A DNA stretch of 17,952 nt from the NCBI RefSeq assembly GCF_019402445.1, contig NZ_SRZM01000050.1, forward strand, positions 1 through 17,952, given 5' to 3'. The translations under genes and the position numbers were made by a program. The notes under the pieces are model-generated. The model saw only the letters and a program-made list of their open reading frames with translations, searched no databases and was not told the origin of the DNA. Below, one piece after another: positions 1 through 7,494 of the stretch (position 1 is its first letter; every line of letters begins with the position of its first letter). Origin of the DNA: Brachyspira pilosicoli. GTDB taxonomy: Bacteria; Spirochaetota; Brachyspiria; Brachyspirales; Brachyspiraceae.

Positions 1-833
1 CTACAGTAAAAAAAGAATCTACTCCTAAAAACTCTACAGTAAAAAAAGAAACAGCTAAAAAATCTGCTACAGCTTCAGCAAAAAAAACTACATCTAAAAA
101 GGCAACTACAGCAAAAGAATCAGTTTCTGCTAAAAAAACTGCAACAGCTAAAAAAGCCACTGTAAAAAAAGAAACTACAGCAAAAAAAGCTACAGCTGCT
201 AAAAAAACTACAACAAAGAAAACTGCCAAAAAAAGTAAAAAAGAAGAAGAAATAGTTATTGAAGTAGAAATTGAAGAAGAAGAAACAAAGCCTCAATATA
301 TACCTGATGATGTTGATATTGTTAGAGAATTACCTGATAGATATAATGAAACTAAATTAACTTTAATGATGAGAGACCCTGAATGGTGCTTTTTCTATTG
401 GGATATATCTGATTATGATATATCTTATCACTCTTTGAAAAACCGCAGAATTTCTGTGAGAATATTTCATGTATTTGGTTATGATATTACAAATGGTGAA
501 ATACATAGAGAAATTGATGTTAATGCTATTTATGGAGATAGATACATTAATTTAGCTATGCCTCATGCTTATTTTATTGCTGAGTTAGGTTATTATGATG
601 AAAATAACAGATTTATTGTATTAGCTAGAAGCAATATGATATATGCTCCAAGAGATTCAATCAGCAGTAATTATGATGAAGAATGGATGGTTAATGAAGA
701 GATTATTAAATTACTTAAAGCTCCTAAAGCTTTGAGAGAAAGTTTATCTTCTGCTACTATATTTGAACTTATTGATTTAAGAGCAAATCATTTACAATCA
801 TCATCTTCTTCACTCTTTAGAAGAAAGGAATAA
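1..833 (+). CDS. DUF4912 domain protein with a Lys/Ala/Thr-rich N-terminal tail (5' end outside window)
   Basis: The reading frame is open from base 3, so the start lies left of the window; the stop is TAA at 831-833. The first 80 or so visible residues are low complexity, made of irregular repeats such as AKKTT, VKKET and AKKAT, very like histone H1-type basic tails. A short acidic stretch (KKEEE...EIEEEE) follows, then a globular domain beginning near base 310 with RELPDRYNETKLTLMMRDPEW and FFYWDIS. The DPEW...YWDI motif is the hallmark I associate with DUF4912, whose function is unknown. The ATG ATG at 366 lies inside the conserved domain and is not the start. The basic tail could bind nucleic acid or another polyanion, but that is inference. 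The gene converges on ispH. Confidence 0.8.
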   Translation, partial: TVKKESTPKNSTVKKETAKKSATASAKKTTSKKATTAKESVSAKKTATAKKATVKKETTAKKATAAKKTTTKKTAKKSKKEEEIVIEVEIEEEETKPQYIPDDVDIVRELPDRYNETKLTLMMRDPEWCFFYWDISDYDISYHSLKNRRISVRIFHVFGYDITNGEIHREIDVNAIYGDRYINLAMPHAYFIAELGYYDENNRFIVLARSNMIYAPRDSISSNYDEEWMVNEEIIKLLKAPKALRESLSSATIFELIDLRANHLQSSSSSLFRRKE

Positions 834-838
834 TCATC

Positions 839-886
839 AGCGGTATTAATTTTCTGTAAATAAATTATTTTTAAATTAATGCCGCT
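839..886. repeat. Inverted repeat between convergent genes, possible terminator without a T-tract
   Basis: The arms AGCGGTATTAATTT (839-852) and AAATTAATGCCGCT (873-886) pair over 14 bp around a 20-nt loop. The only non-Watson-Crick pair is U.G when read as rightward RNA, and would be C-A as leftward RNA, so the hairpin suits the DUF4912 transcript better. The right arm covers the last codons of ispH. No T-run follows on either strand, so it is not a canonical intrinsic terminator; it may protect 3' ends instead. Confidence 0.5.
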
Positions 887-2604
887 AAAAATAATACATA
901 TAATGTAGAATCTATTAATATAGAAAATAAATGCCTGCTTGTTATCACTCTTCTTTTCATCACTATAAATGATATTATACTGCTATATAAAACAGGTATA
1001 AAATATTTCATATTGTTAAAGTCTGAGAAAAATATATTTGCTATAATTACACCTATTAATAATATTATTGGTATGATAGCTGTAATTATTGCCAATTTAT
1101 CTGAATCTATATAGGTAGTTAAAGTAACAGCTCCTGCTATCTTGTCGCTTTGTGAAAATTTTATTTCTATCAAAGCCTGTCTTATAAACATAAATATAAA
1201 AACAATACTAACAGAAAATAGATAAGACAATGTATTTTCTTTTAATATGTTTCTATTAAGAAGTAGTATAGAACCATTTAAAAGCGTTGTAACTGCAATA
1301 GATATAATTATAGCTTTAAATGGAACTAATCTTTTAAATAGTCTAAAGAAAAAAGAGTGATTAAATCTATCATTTTTTTCAAAGCTAATATTGTATGCAG
1401 TTCCTAAAAGCGTAGATAATATTGTAAGCATTAATATACCTACATCAACATTATATGCAAGATAAAACATAATCAATGCACTTACAACGATAATAGTTAA
1501 AAATGCTGGTTTATATTTTTGATAGAAAAGGTATCGTCTTTTGTCGCTAATTTTAATGGTATAATTGCTGTATCCATTACCCAAACTCATAAATAAATAA
1601 TATAATGCCACTATCACCCCTATTCTATATTGAAAGGGTTTATCTAAAATATCATAAATAGCATAAGACATTAAAAAAGCACCGAAAGAAAAAAATATAT
1701 AACCATAATTAAGAAAATCAAATACTTTATTAATACCTCTATAAAAACTGCTTGAATAATTATCTTTTATAGTTTGAGCAATATCTTCTATAAGCCAATC
1801 AGGAGTGGAAGCCCCTGCCATTATACCTACATTTTTGTAGGGGGTAAGGTCTATTTTTTCCAAATCTTCTTTAAACTCTACATAAAATGAAGGCTTTATA
1901 CTGGAAGCTATTTTGTATAAGTTTCTGGTATTGCTGCTCTCGCTTCCGCCTATAACAAGAACTACATCGTTTCTTTTAGCTATATCCAATATTTCATTTT
2001 GTCTTTGTTCGGTAGCTTCGCATATTGTATTTTTTATTATTAATTCAGAGTTTTTGTATTTATCTTGTATTTGAGAAACGAATTTATTAAATGTTTCTTT
2101 TTGAAGTGTTGTTTGAGCTACTATTAGAGTTTTTTTATCATCTTCTGGAAGCTTGTCTATATCTTCATCTTTATAAACAACATAAACATCTTTTGCAAAA
2201 CCGCACACGCCAATAATTTCAGGGTGAGTAGGATTGCCTATAACAATAACCCTATAACCTAATGAACTATGTTTTTTTACTAGAGCTTGAATTTTTGCGA
2301 CATATTTGCAAGTAAGATTAACTATTTTTTTTGCATGACTAGATAAAGCTTCTCTTCTTTCTGGTGATATGCCATGTGCTCTTATAATTACAGTTTTATT
2401 ATCAAGCACAGACATATCATCTTCAGTATCTTCGTAGGTTTTAACGCCTGTTTTTTCAAGCATATCTAAAGTTTGAGGATTATGTATAAGATGACCGTCT
2501 ACATAAATCTCTTCATTACTTTTAGATGCTTGAGAAAAAGTTTTTTCAACGGCATATTTAACACCGTCACAAAAACCTGCGAATTTTCCAATTTCTACTT
2601 TCAT
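871..2604 (-). CDS. ispH: IspH (HMBPP reductase) fused to a UbiA-prenyltransferase-like membrane domain
   Basis: Residues 1 to about 282 are a complete 4-hydroxy-3-methylbut-2-enyl diphosphate reductase, the last step of the MEP isoprenoid pathway, making IPP and DMAPP at a [4Fe-4S] cluster. The cluster ligands are visible: C12 (AGFCDGV), C99 (NLTCKYV) and C195 (NTICEAT). So are H41, H77, the THPE motif at 126-129, SSNT near 223 and GASTPDW at 264-270. Residues 295-577 are a polytopic membrane domain resembling UbiA prenyltransferases. Its first motif reads NGYSNYTIK (343-351) where NDxxDxxxD is expected. The second keeps only part of DxxGDxxxGxxTLP, as SDKIAGAVTL at 486-495. IspH is normally about 280-320 residues, so this is a true fusion in one frame. 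The ATG overlaps the rpmB stop by one base (TAATG) with no clear SD, implying translational coupling. The UbiA assignment is by motif resemblance, and its catalysis is doubtful. Confidence 0.92.
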   Translation of the reverse strand: MKVEIGKFAGFCDGVKYAVEKTFSQASKSNEEIYVDGHLIHNPQTLDMLEKTGVKTYEDTEDDMSVLDNKTVIIRAHGISPERREALSSHAKKIVNLTCKYVAKIQALVKKHSSLGYRVIVIGNPTHPEIIGVCGFAKDVYVVYKDEDIDKLPEDDKKTLIVAQTTLQKETFNKFVSQIQDKYKNSELIIKNTICEATEQRQNEILDIAKRNDVVLVIGGSESSNTRNLYKIASSIKPSFYVEFKEDLEKIDLTPYKNVGIMAGASTPDWLIEDIAQTIKDNYSSSFYRGINKVFDFLNYGYIFFSFGAFLMSYAIYDILDKPFQYRIGVIVALYYLFMSLGNGYSNYTIKISDKRRYLFYQKYKPAFLTIIVVSALIMFYLAYNVDVGILMLTILSTLLGTAYNISFEKNDRFNHSFFFRLFKRLVPFKAIIISIAVTTLLNGSILLLNRNILKENTLSYLFSVSIVFIFMFIRQALIEIKFSQSDKIAGAVTLTTYIDSDKLAIITAIIPIILLIGVIIANIFFSDFNNMKYFIPVLYSSIISFIVMKRRVITSRHLFSILIDSTLYVLFLAALI

Positions 2605-2795
2605 TATTTAGCTTTTACTACTTTGTTTCCTTTAATACATTTAGTGCAAACCAAAGCTTTTTTAGTAGAACCATTAAGTTCTATTTTTATATTTTGCAAG
2701 TTAGCATTGAATGAGCGTTTAGTTTTAATATTTGAGTGGCTAACGCTATGTCCATTCTGTTTACCTTTGCCACATATTTCACATACTCTTGCCAT
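2604..2795 (-). CDS. rpmB: 50S ribosomal protein L28
   Basis: The 63-residue protein begins [11 protein letters not shown], contains [21 protein letters not shown] and ends with a second Cys pair. C5/C8 and C50/C53 form the zinc-binding (C+) version of L28. The start is the second of two adjacent ATGs, giving the family-typical MARVC N-terminus. GGAGG lies five bases upstream of it. A TTG further upstream would add four residues, but the SD lies inside that extension, so I reject it. The stop TAA shares a base with the ispH ATG, so the two genes form one transcript. A consensus promoter stands about 40 bp upstream. Confidence 0.95.
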   Translation of the reverse strand: MARVCEICGKGKQNGHSVSHSNIKTKRSFNANLQNIKIELNGSTKKALVCTKCIKGNKVVKAK

Positions 2796-2821
2796 CATTT
2801 CCTCCAAAAAAAGTTAACAAT

Positions 2822-2879
2822 AATTTTGCAGTTAGTATATAATAAAAGCATAATATAGTCAATACTGCACTGCAAAATT
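2822..2879. repeat. Perfect 11-bp inverted repeat bracketing the rpmB promoter
   Basis: AATTTTGCAGT at 2822-2832 and its exact reverse complement ACTGCAAAATT at 2869-2879 lie either side of the -35 and -10 boxes. The promoter-proximal arm covers the expected transcription start and the other lies just upstream of -35. One arm would be outside the transcript, so this is a DNA-level symmetry, such as a pair of operator sites, and not an RNA hairpin. Confidence 0.6.
2834..2862 (-). promoter_or_regulatory. Sigma-70-type promoter of rpmB-ispH
   Basis: On the minus strand, TTGACT (2862-2857) and TATACT (2839-2834) are separated by exactly 17 bp. Transcription would begin near 2827, leaving a leader of about 30 nt carrying GGAGG. 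Confidence 0.75.
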
Positions 2880-2909
2880 TTTAATATTATAAAATTATGT
2901 ATTTTTTAA

Positions 2910-3554
2910 TTATTTCACCCTGTCACCTGTGCTATAATAATAAACCCACTTAGCTATATTTTCAGCATGGTCTCCCATCTTCTCAAAATACTTAGCTATC
3001 ATCATCAAATATATAGCCTGGTCAGCATTCTCAGTACCGCTCTTTATTAAATTAACCATAGCATCACGCATCTTGTAGAATAATTTATCCACATAATCAT
3101 CTCTTTCAATCACACTCTTAGACAATTCTCCATTTTTCTCTTTAAATGCCTTAAGACAATTATTAATCATCTCATCAATAATATTAGACATCTCTATTAT
3201 AGTCTCAATATTATTTTTATACACATTTCCTTCTAATAAGAATCTAAGCAAATCGCATATATCCTTAGCCTGATCCCCTATTCTCTCTAAATCTGTAGCT
3301 ATCTTTAATGCAGATGAAACTATTCTTAAATCAGTAGCTACTGGGTGTTCTAATAAAAGCATTTTTAATGATGAGCTTTCTATTCTATAGGATATTCTAT
3401 TTATATTTCTATCATTTTCTATAACTTGATTTGCAAGTTCAATATCTCCATTTGTTAAAGCTTTTGTAGAATTTCTTAAAGCCTCTATTATCATGTCGCC
3501 TGCTTCAACAACATATTCTGTTAATTTATTTAATTCTTCTTCAAATTTTTTCAT
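2910..3554 (-). CDS. phoU: Phosphate-transport regulator PhoU
   Basis: The protein has 214 residues, close to the usual PhoU length, and is all-helical with two repeats. Each repeat carries the family's metal-binding signature: ATDLERIGDQAKD at 87-99 and AKYFEKMGDHAEN at 187-199. HPVATDLRIV near 70-79 is also typical. PhoU couples the Pst transporter to phosphate signalling and limits uptake when phosphate is plentiful. CGGAG lies seven bases before the ATG. It is the last gene of the pst cluster, 43 bp after pstB. I see no strong terminator after it, so some read-through into rpmB is possible. No PhoR/PhoB pair is in view. Confidence 0.95.
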   Translation of the reverse strand: MKKFEEELNKLTEYVVEAGDMIIEALRNSTKALTNGDIELANQVIENDRNINRISYRIESSSLKMLLLEHPVATDLRIVSSALKIATDLERIGDQAKDICDLLRFLLEGNVYKNNIETIIEMSNIIDEMINNCLKAFKEKNGELSKSVIERDDYVDKLFYKMRDAMVNLIKSGTENADQAIYLMMIAKYFEKMGDHAENIAKWVYYYSTGDRVK

Positions 3555-3597
3555 TTTTTAACTCCGTTTTTTTATTAAAAATAATAAACAATAAAAA

Positions 3598-4395
3598 TCA
3601 ACCAAATCTTCCAGTTATGTATCTCTCTGTTCTTTGGTCTTGAGGCTTAGAGAATATCTCTTCAGTATCTCTATATTCTATAATCTCGCCAAACAAAAAG
3701 AAAGCCGTCTTATCAGACACCCTCATAGCCTGCTGCATATTATGTGTAACTATTACTATAGTGTATTCATTTTTAAGCTCATCAACAAGGTCTTCTATTT
3801 TTCCAGTGCTTATTGGGTCTAATGCACTTGTAGGCTCGTCCATAAGAAGTATTTTTGGATTAACCGATAAAGCCCTAGCAATACATAATCTCTGTTGCTG
3901 ACCTCCAGAAAGCCCTAAAGCATTTTTATTAAGCCTGTCCTTTATATCGTCCCAAATAGCAGCCTTTGTTAAACTATATTCAACTATCTCATCTAACTCT
4001 GATTTCTTTTTTATTCCAAAAGTTCTTGGTCCATAAGCAATATTATCATAAACGCTCATAGCAAAAAGATTAGATTTCTGAAAAACCATTCCTACATTTT
4101 TTCTCAAATACGATACATTAACATTTTTATTATATATATTAACTCCAGCTATTTCTATATCCCCTTCTATTTTGCAGTTTGGAATTAAATCATTCATTCT
4201 ATTAAAAGTTTTTAAAAGAGTAGATTTTCCGCAGCCAGAAGGCCCTATAAAGGCTGTTACGCTATTTTTGTTTATATCAATATTTATCTTTTTTAAAGCC
4301 TGAAAAGATTCATAATATAAATCTAAATCTCTAACCTTAATAGCTATGTCAGTATTAAAATCAAAATCTACTATATTATTTAATTCATTAGCCAT
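3598..4395 (-). CDS. pstB: Phosphate ABC transporter ATP-binding protein PstB
   Basis: This 265-residue ABC ATPase powers phosphate import. It has Walker [10 protein letters not shown] (51-59), the Q-loop [20 protein letters not shown] (105-124), signature LSGGQQQR (162-169), Walker B ILLMDEP (182-188) and switch His218 (VTHNM). [14 protein letters not shown] is specific to PstB; most members read NPFPMS there, so KSNLFAMS is a small variation. AAGGA lies about ten bases before the ATG, which is 23 bp after the permease stop. The gene ends in TGA, the only plain TGA terminator I found here. That shows TGA can still mean stop in this genome. Confidence 0.97.
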   Translation of the reverse strand: MANELNNIVDFDFNTDIAIKVRDLDLYYESFQALKKINIDINKNSVTAFIGPSGCGKSTLLKTFNRMNDLIPNCKIEGDIEIAGVNIYNKNVNVSYLRKNVGMVFQKSNLFAMSVYDNIAYGPRTFGIKKKSELDEIVEYSLTKAAIWDDIKDRLNKNALGLSGGQQQRLCIARALSVNPKILLMDEPTSALDPISTGKIEDLVDELKNEYTIVIVTHNMQQAMRVSDKTAFFLFGEIIEYRDTEEIFSKPQDQRTERYITGRFG

Positions 4396-4418
4396 ATATA
4401 TTCAATCCTTTTAGAAAT

Positions 4419-6209
4419 TTAATAATCTTTTTTTAATTTTGTATTCACTAAAAATAATGAAGCATTAAGAAGTATAACCATTATAAGCAAAATGCTTGCT
4501 GTAGCGAATGTTTGATTAATATAAAGCCCTTCGCTTGAAAACATCCACATCATAACAGAAAAAGAACTTCCCGCACTAAAATACCCCTTAGGCATATATC
4601 TAACAGCACCTGCAGTATATATTAAAGCAGCACTCTCTCCAACTATCCTACCAATACTTAAAATAACAGAAGTCATTATTCCAGAGAAACCGCAAGGTAA
4701 AACTATCTTAAATATTGTTCTCACCTTTGAAGCACCTAATGCCAAACTACCTTCGCGTAAACTTGGAGGTATTGAGAGCAATGTTTCCTCAGTCTGCCTT
4801 ATTATGGAAGGAAGTATTATTAACACTAATGTAAGAGAACCCGCCATTATACTTCTTCCCATGCCAAACAAATTAGCAAACACCAACATACCAAAAAGCC
4901 CAAACACTATTGAAGGTATTCCTGATAAACTGTCTGTAAATATTCTTATTATAGATATTAATTGACTTTTTGCTTTTGAATATTCTGTTAAATAAATAGC
5001 AGCAAATACTCCTAATGGAATTGCTATTATTAAAGACATAAAAAGCATCATAGAAGTAGAAACTATTGCAGGCAAAAGCGTCATTTGAGAATTGTTGCTT
5101 TCACCAAATAGTAAATTTAATGTTATATGAGGAAGCCCTCTAATAAGTATAAATAATACTATAAATACTAAAAGCAGTGTAGATACAATAGAAGCAAACA
5201 CAGAAATATATTCTAAAATACTAGCTTTTATAGTACTCATTTTCATGTCAAACTTCTTAAAAGAAAAATCATTTATATTTGTTTTAAGCTCTTTATTTTT
5301 TCTAAAAAGACTAGAAAAAGAAAATGAAAAATACAAATTATTTCTTTTTAGAATAGAAAGCACTATATTGATTATGAGTATAAATATGAGCAATACAAAA
5401 GCAGTTGCAATTAATGCTGACCTATGATTGCCTGTTGCATACCCCATTTCTAATGCTATGTTAATAGTCATAGTTCTAAAATATGAGAATAAATCTTTAG
5501 GTATAAAAGGAGCATTACCTGCCACCATCATAACAGCCATAGTTTCACCAATAGCCCTGCCCATGCCAAGTACTATAGCAGAAAATATTCCCGACTTTGC
5601 AGCCTTCACTATAACACCAAAAATAGCTTGTGAATGAGTATTACCCAAAGCCCTAGCACCGTCATAATAATATTTGTAAACAGCTTCCAAATTGTATCTT
5701 GTAATTGATGTTATAGTTGGAAGTATCATTATGGCAAGTATTATAGAACTAGCTAACACCCCTTCACCTACATCATTAGGAGATAAGTTTTTTAGAAAAG
5801 GCACTAATACCACCATTCCAAAAAAACCATAAACTATAGAAGGAATGCCCGCAAGCAAATCTATTACTTGAGACAATATTACTCTTATATTTTTTGGAGC
5901 AAACATTGATATATAAACCGCTGTAAAAAAACCAAATCCTCCCCCAAGAAATACAGAAAGAATAGTGATATATAAAGAGCCTACAATCATCGGCAATATT
6001 CCAAAATCCTTTGACGAAGGCGACCAATTCATTCCAAAAACAAATTTAAAAAATCCAACCTCTTTAAATATTGGCAGACTATAGATAAATATAAAAATAC
6101 ATATTGAAAATACAACTATAACTGAAAATATAGAACATATAAAAAATATATATCTCATTATATTATCTATTATTTCATTAAACTTATATTTATTAATATT
6201 CTTACTCAA
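4419..6209 (-). CDS. pstCA: Fused phosphate ABC transporter permease, PstC followed by PstA
   Basis: A single 596-residue frame holds both membrane subunits of the Pst importer. Residues 1 to about 290 are PstC, with LLAGIPSIVYGFFGMVVLVPF at 118-138 and an EAA-type loop near 175-208 (ARALGNTHSQAIF). A charged linker (about 290-325) leads to PstA at 326-596, with SLSGIPSIVFGLFGMLVFANL at 427-447 and an EAA loop at 475-510 (REGSLALGASKVRTIFKIVLP). The two subunits are usually separate proteins of about 300 residues. The only in-frame start before Met18 is TTG at 6209, with AAGGA eight bases upstream. An out-of-frame ATG begins just after that SD and stops after four codons, overlapping the true start. 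The weak start and the upstream hairpin should keep permease output below that of PstS. Confidence 0.93.
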   Translation of the reverse strand: MSKNINKYKFNEIIDNIMRYIFFICSIFSVIVVFSICIFIFIYSLPIFKEVGFFKFVFGMNWSPSSKDFGILPMIVGSLYITILSVFLGGGFGFFTAVYISMFAPKNIRVILSQVIDLLAGIPSIVYGFFGMVVLVPFLKNLSPNDVGEGVLASSIILAIMILPTITSITRYNLEAVYKYYYDGARALGNTHSQAIFGVIVKAAKSGIFSAIVLGMGRAIGETMAVMMVAGNAPFIPKDLFSYFRTMTINIALEMGYATGNHRSALIATAFVLLIFILIINIVLSILKRNNLYFSFSFSSLFRKNKELKTNINDFSFKKFDMKMSTIKASILEYISVFASIVSTLLLVFIVLFILIRGLPHITLNLLFGESNNSQMTLLPAIVSTSMMLFMSLIIAIPLGVFAAIYLTEYSKAKSQLISIIRIFTDSLSGIPSIVFGLFGMLVFANLFGMGRSIMAGSLTLVLIILPSIIRQTEETLLSIPPSLREGSLALGASKVRTIFKIVLPCGFSGIMTSVILSIGRIVGESAALIYTAGAVRYMPKGYFSAGSSFSVMMWMFSSEGLYINQTFATASILLIMVILLNASLFLVNTKLKKDY

Positions 6210-6239
6210 AATACATGTCCTTAAAAATTACTTAGAAAT

Positions 6240-6278
6240 AAAAAAAGCCGATATACAAAAAATATTGTACATCGACTT
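6240..6278 (-). terminator. Intercistronic intrinsic terminator after pstS
   Basis: In leftward RNA, AAGTCGATGTACAA (6278-6265) pairs with TTGTATATCGGCTT (6258-6245) over 14 bp with two G.U pairs around a 6-nt loop, then a run of U (6246-6240). As rightward RNA the two wobbles would be C-A mismatches, which fixes the direction. It lies between pstS and the permease gene, so it probably acts as a partial terminator. Confidence 0.85.
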
Positions 6279-6290
6279 ATTCATTTCAAA

Positions 6291-7097
6291 TTAGTTAGCT
6301 ACATAACCATTTTCGTTTATGACCGCTTTCCCTGTTTCACTATTAATGAAGTCTAAGAACGCCTTAGTTCCTTCATCGAGCTCAACACCCTTTTTAGTGA
6401 ATATATAGAAAGGACGGTATAGCTTGTAGGCATCACTTTTAATATTTTCTACTGATGCTTGAACATATTCATTTTGACCTTTTGCTTTATATGCTAAAGG
6501 CTTTATTGTATCATCAATAGAACCCAAAGAAATATATCCAATCTTTGAAGCATCACTCATTACTGATGTCTTAACCTTTCCTGTTCCATCTAATATTTCA
6601 ACAGTTGCAGGTAATGGATTTTCTTTTCCGATAGAAGTTAAGTCTGTAAAAGCACTTCTTGTACCAGAACCATCTTCTCTTGAAATAGATTTAGTTACTG
6701 TTCCTATAGCAGTATTGTTCATGTAAAGATTGTATAATTCTTCTTCGCTTATCTGAGCAATGTCAGCATCTTTATTAGCGATGATTACTATACCATCTTG
6801 ACACAATAAATAAGCATCTAAACTAGGCAACTCATCTTCTTTCAAATTTCTTGAAGCCATACCTATATTGTTGTTTCCGTTTATAGTGTCCTGAACTCCA
6901 ATAGTTGAATCTGATGTTTCTACTGTTACAGTATAGTTGGAATTAACTTCTTCAAACTTTTCAGCTAATTTGAACATTAGAGGGGAAACTGAAGAAGAAC
7001 CTGTTATAACGATATCAGTAGAACTAGAGGCACCGCCGCCGCAAGAAATAAGCATGAACATGCTTACGAGACTTAAGAAAATCAAAATCTTTTTCAT
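6291..7097 (-). CDS. pstS: Phosphate-binding lipoprotein PstS
   Basis: The 268-residue protein starts with a lipoprotein signal peptide: KK, a hydrophobic stretch and the lipobox LISC, with C19 as the lipidated residue, then a Gly/Ser-rich tether. The mature protein shows PstS phosphate-contact motifs: ITGSSSVSPLM (31-41) and the SREDGSGTRSAF loop (139-150). It captures phosphate outside the inner membrane and hands it to the permease. It is the promoter-proximal gene of the pst cluster. AGGAG lies about 12 bases before the ATG, slightly far, but the signal peptide leaves no doubt about the start. It is on the short side for PstS, as in other compact lipoprotein versions. Confidence 0.95.
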   Translation of the reverse strand: MKKILIFLSLVSMFMLISCGGGASSSTDIVITGSSSVSPLMFKLAEKFEEVNSNYTVTVETSDSTIGVQDTINGNNNIGMASRNLKEDELPSLDAYLLCQDGIVIIANKDADIAQISEEELYNLYMNNTAIGTVTKSISREDGSGTRSAFTDLTSIGKENPLPATVEILDGTGKVKTSVMSDASKIGYISLGSIDDTIKPLAYKAKGQNEYVQASVENIKSDAYKLYRPFYIFTKKGVELDEGTKAFLDFINSETGKAVINENGYVAN

Positions 7098-7167
7098 AAT
7101 ATTGATTTACTCCTAAATAGTTTTAATTGCCAAATTCAAAAACACTAGCTCTTGAATTGACACAAGT

Positions 7168-7196
7168 CTTATATAGTAAAATCACAATTATGTCAA
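7168..7196 (-). promoter_or_regulatory. Sigma-70-type promoter of pstS
   Basis: TTGACA (7196-7191) and TATAAG (7173-7168) are 17 bp apart on the minus strand, near consensus. A 7-bp inverted repeat, ATTGACA / TGTCAAT (arms 7191-7197 and 7156-7162), covers the -35 box and the start-site region. It could be an operator, or chance. I see no tandem repeats resembling a known Pho box. Confidence 0.75.
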
Positions 7197-7415
7197 TACA
7201 GAAATGAAAAAAATATTTTGTTTTTCAAAATTATTTTTTATTAGATTAAAATATATTAATGAAGAGTTTTATTAAATAACAAGTTTTTTTTAATTATTTT
7301 TTATAAAAAATTTTGTATTTAAAAATTTAATTAAACATGTATATATAGAATATTATCTTAATTAATAATATAAAATTATGTAAACTATATTATGTTAATT
7401 AACAATTATGCCCAT

Positions 7416-7460
7416 AAAAACAATAATAGCCAACCGAAACAAATCGATTGACTATTATCG
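7416..7460 (-). terminator. Intrinsic terminator of katA
   Basis: Leftward RNA folds CGATAATAGTCAATCGA (7460-7444) against TCGGTTGGCTATTATTG (7437-7421), 17 bp with three G.U wobbles and a 6-nt loop, followed by five U (7420-7416). The wobbles would be mismatches in rightward RNA. Confidence 0.88.
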
Positions 7461-7494
7461 TATTATTTATGGAGATTGTTATTTAGTTATTTTC

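Larger units (their letters stand above)
7098..7494. other. Intergenic region between katA and pstS
   Basis: The 397-bp gap holds the pstS promoter at its right-gene end (7168-7196) and the katA terminator at its left-gene end (7416-7460). The stretch between (about 7200-7415) is extremely A+T rich and shows no open frame with an SD, no RNA fold and no repeat that I can support. Confidence 0.6.

Noticed and set aside
1..240. A DNA satellite or CRISPR-like repeat at the left edge
   Set aside because: The repetition is in the encoded Lys/Ala/Thr residues; the units are irregular and in frame, with no spacers.
2796..2807. TTG start adding four residues to L28
   Set aside because: The SD GGAGG lies within those codons, and L28 proteins begin MARVCE or similar.
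2473..2817. Rightward open frame opposite rpmB and the start of ispH
   Set aside because: It is a mirror of two clearly conserved genes on the other strand, and its protein has no recognisable features.
5776..6027. 83-residue open frame on the minus strand inside pstCA
   Set aside because: It is an overlapping frame of a well-supported permease, with no SD or family resemblance.
7156..7197. ATTGACA / TGTCAAT dyad at the pstS promoter as a Pho operator
   Set aside because: The arms are only seven bases and one is the -35 box itself. It does not resemble known Pho boxes, so I keep it only as a remark.
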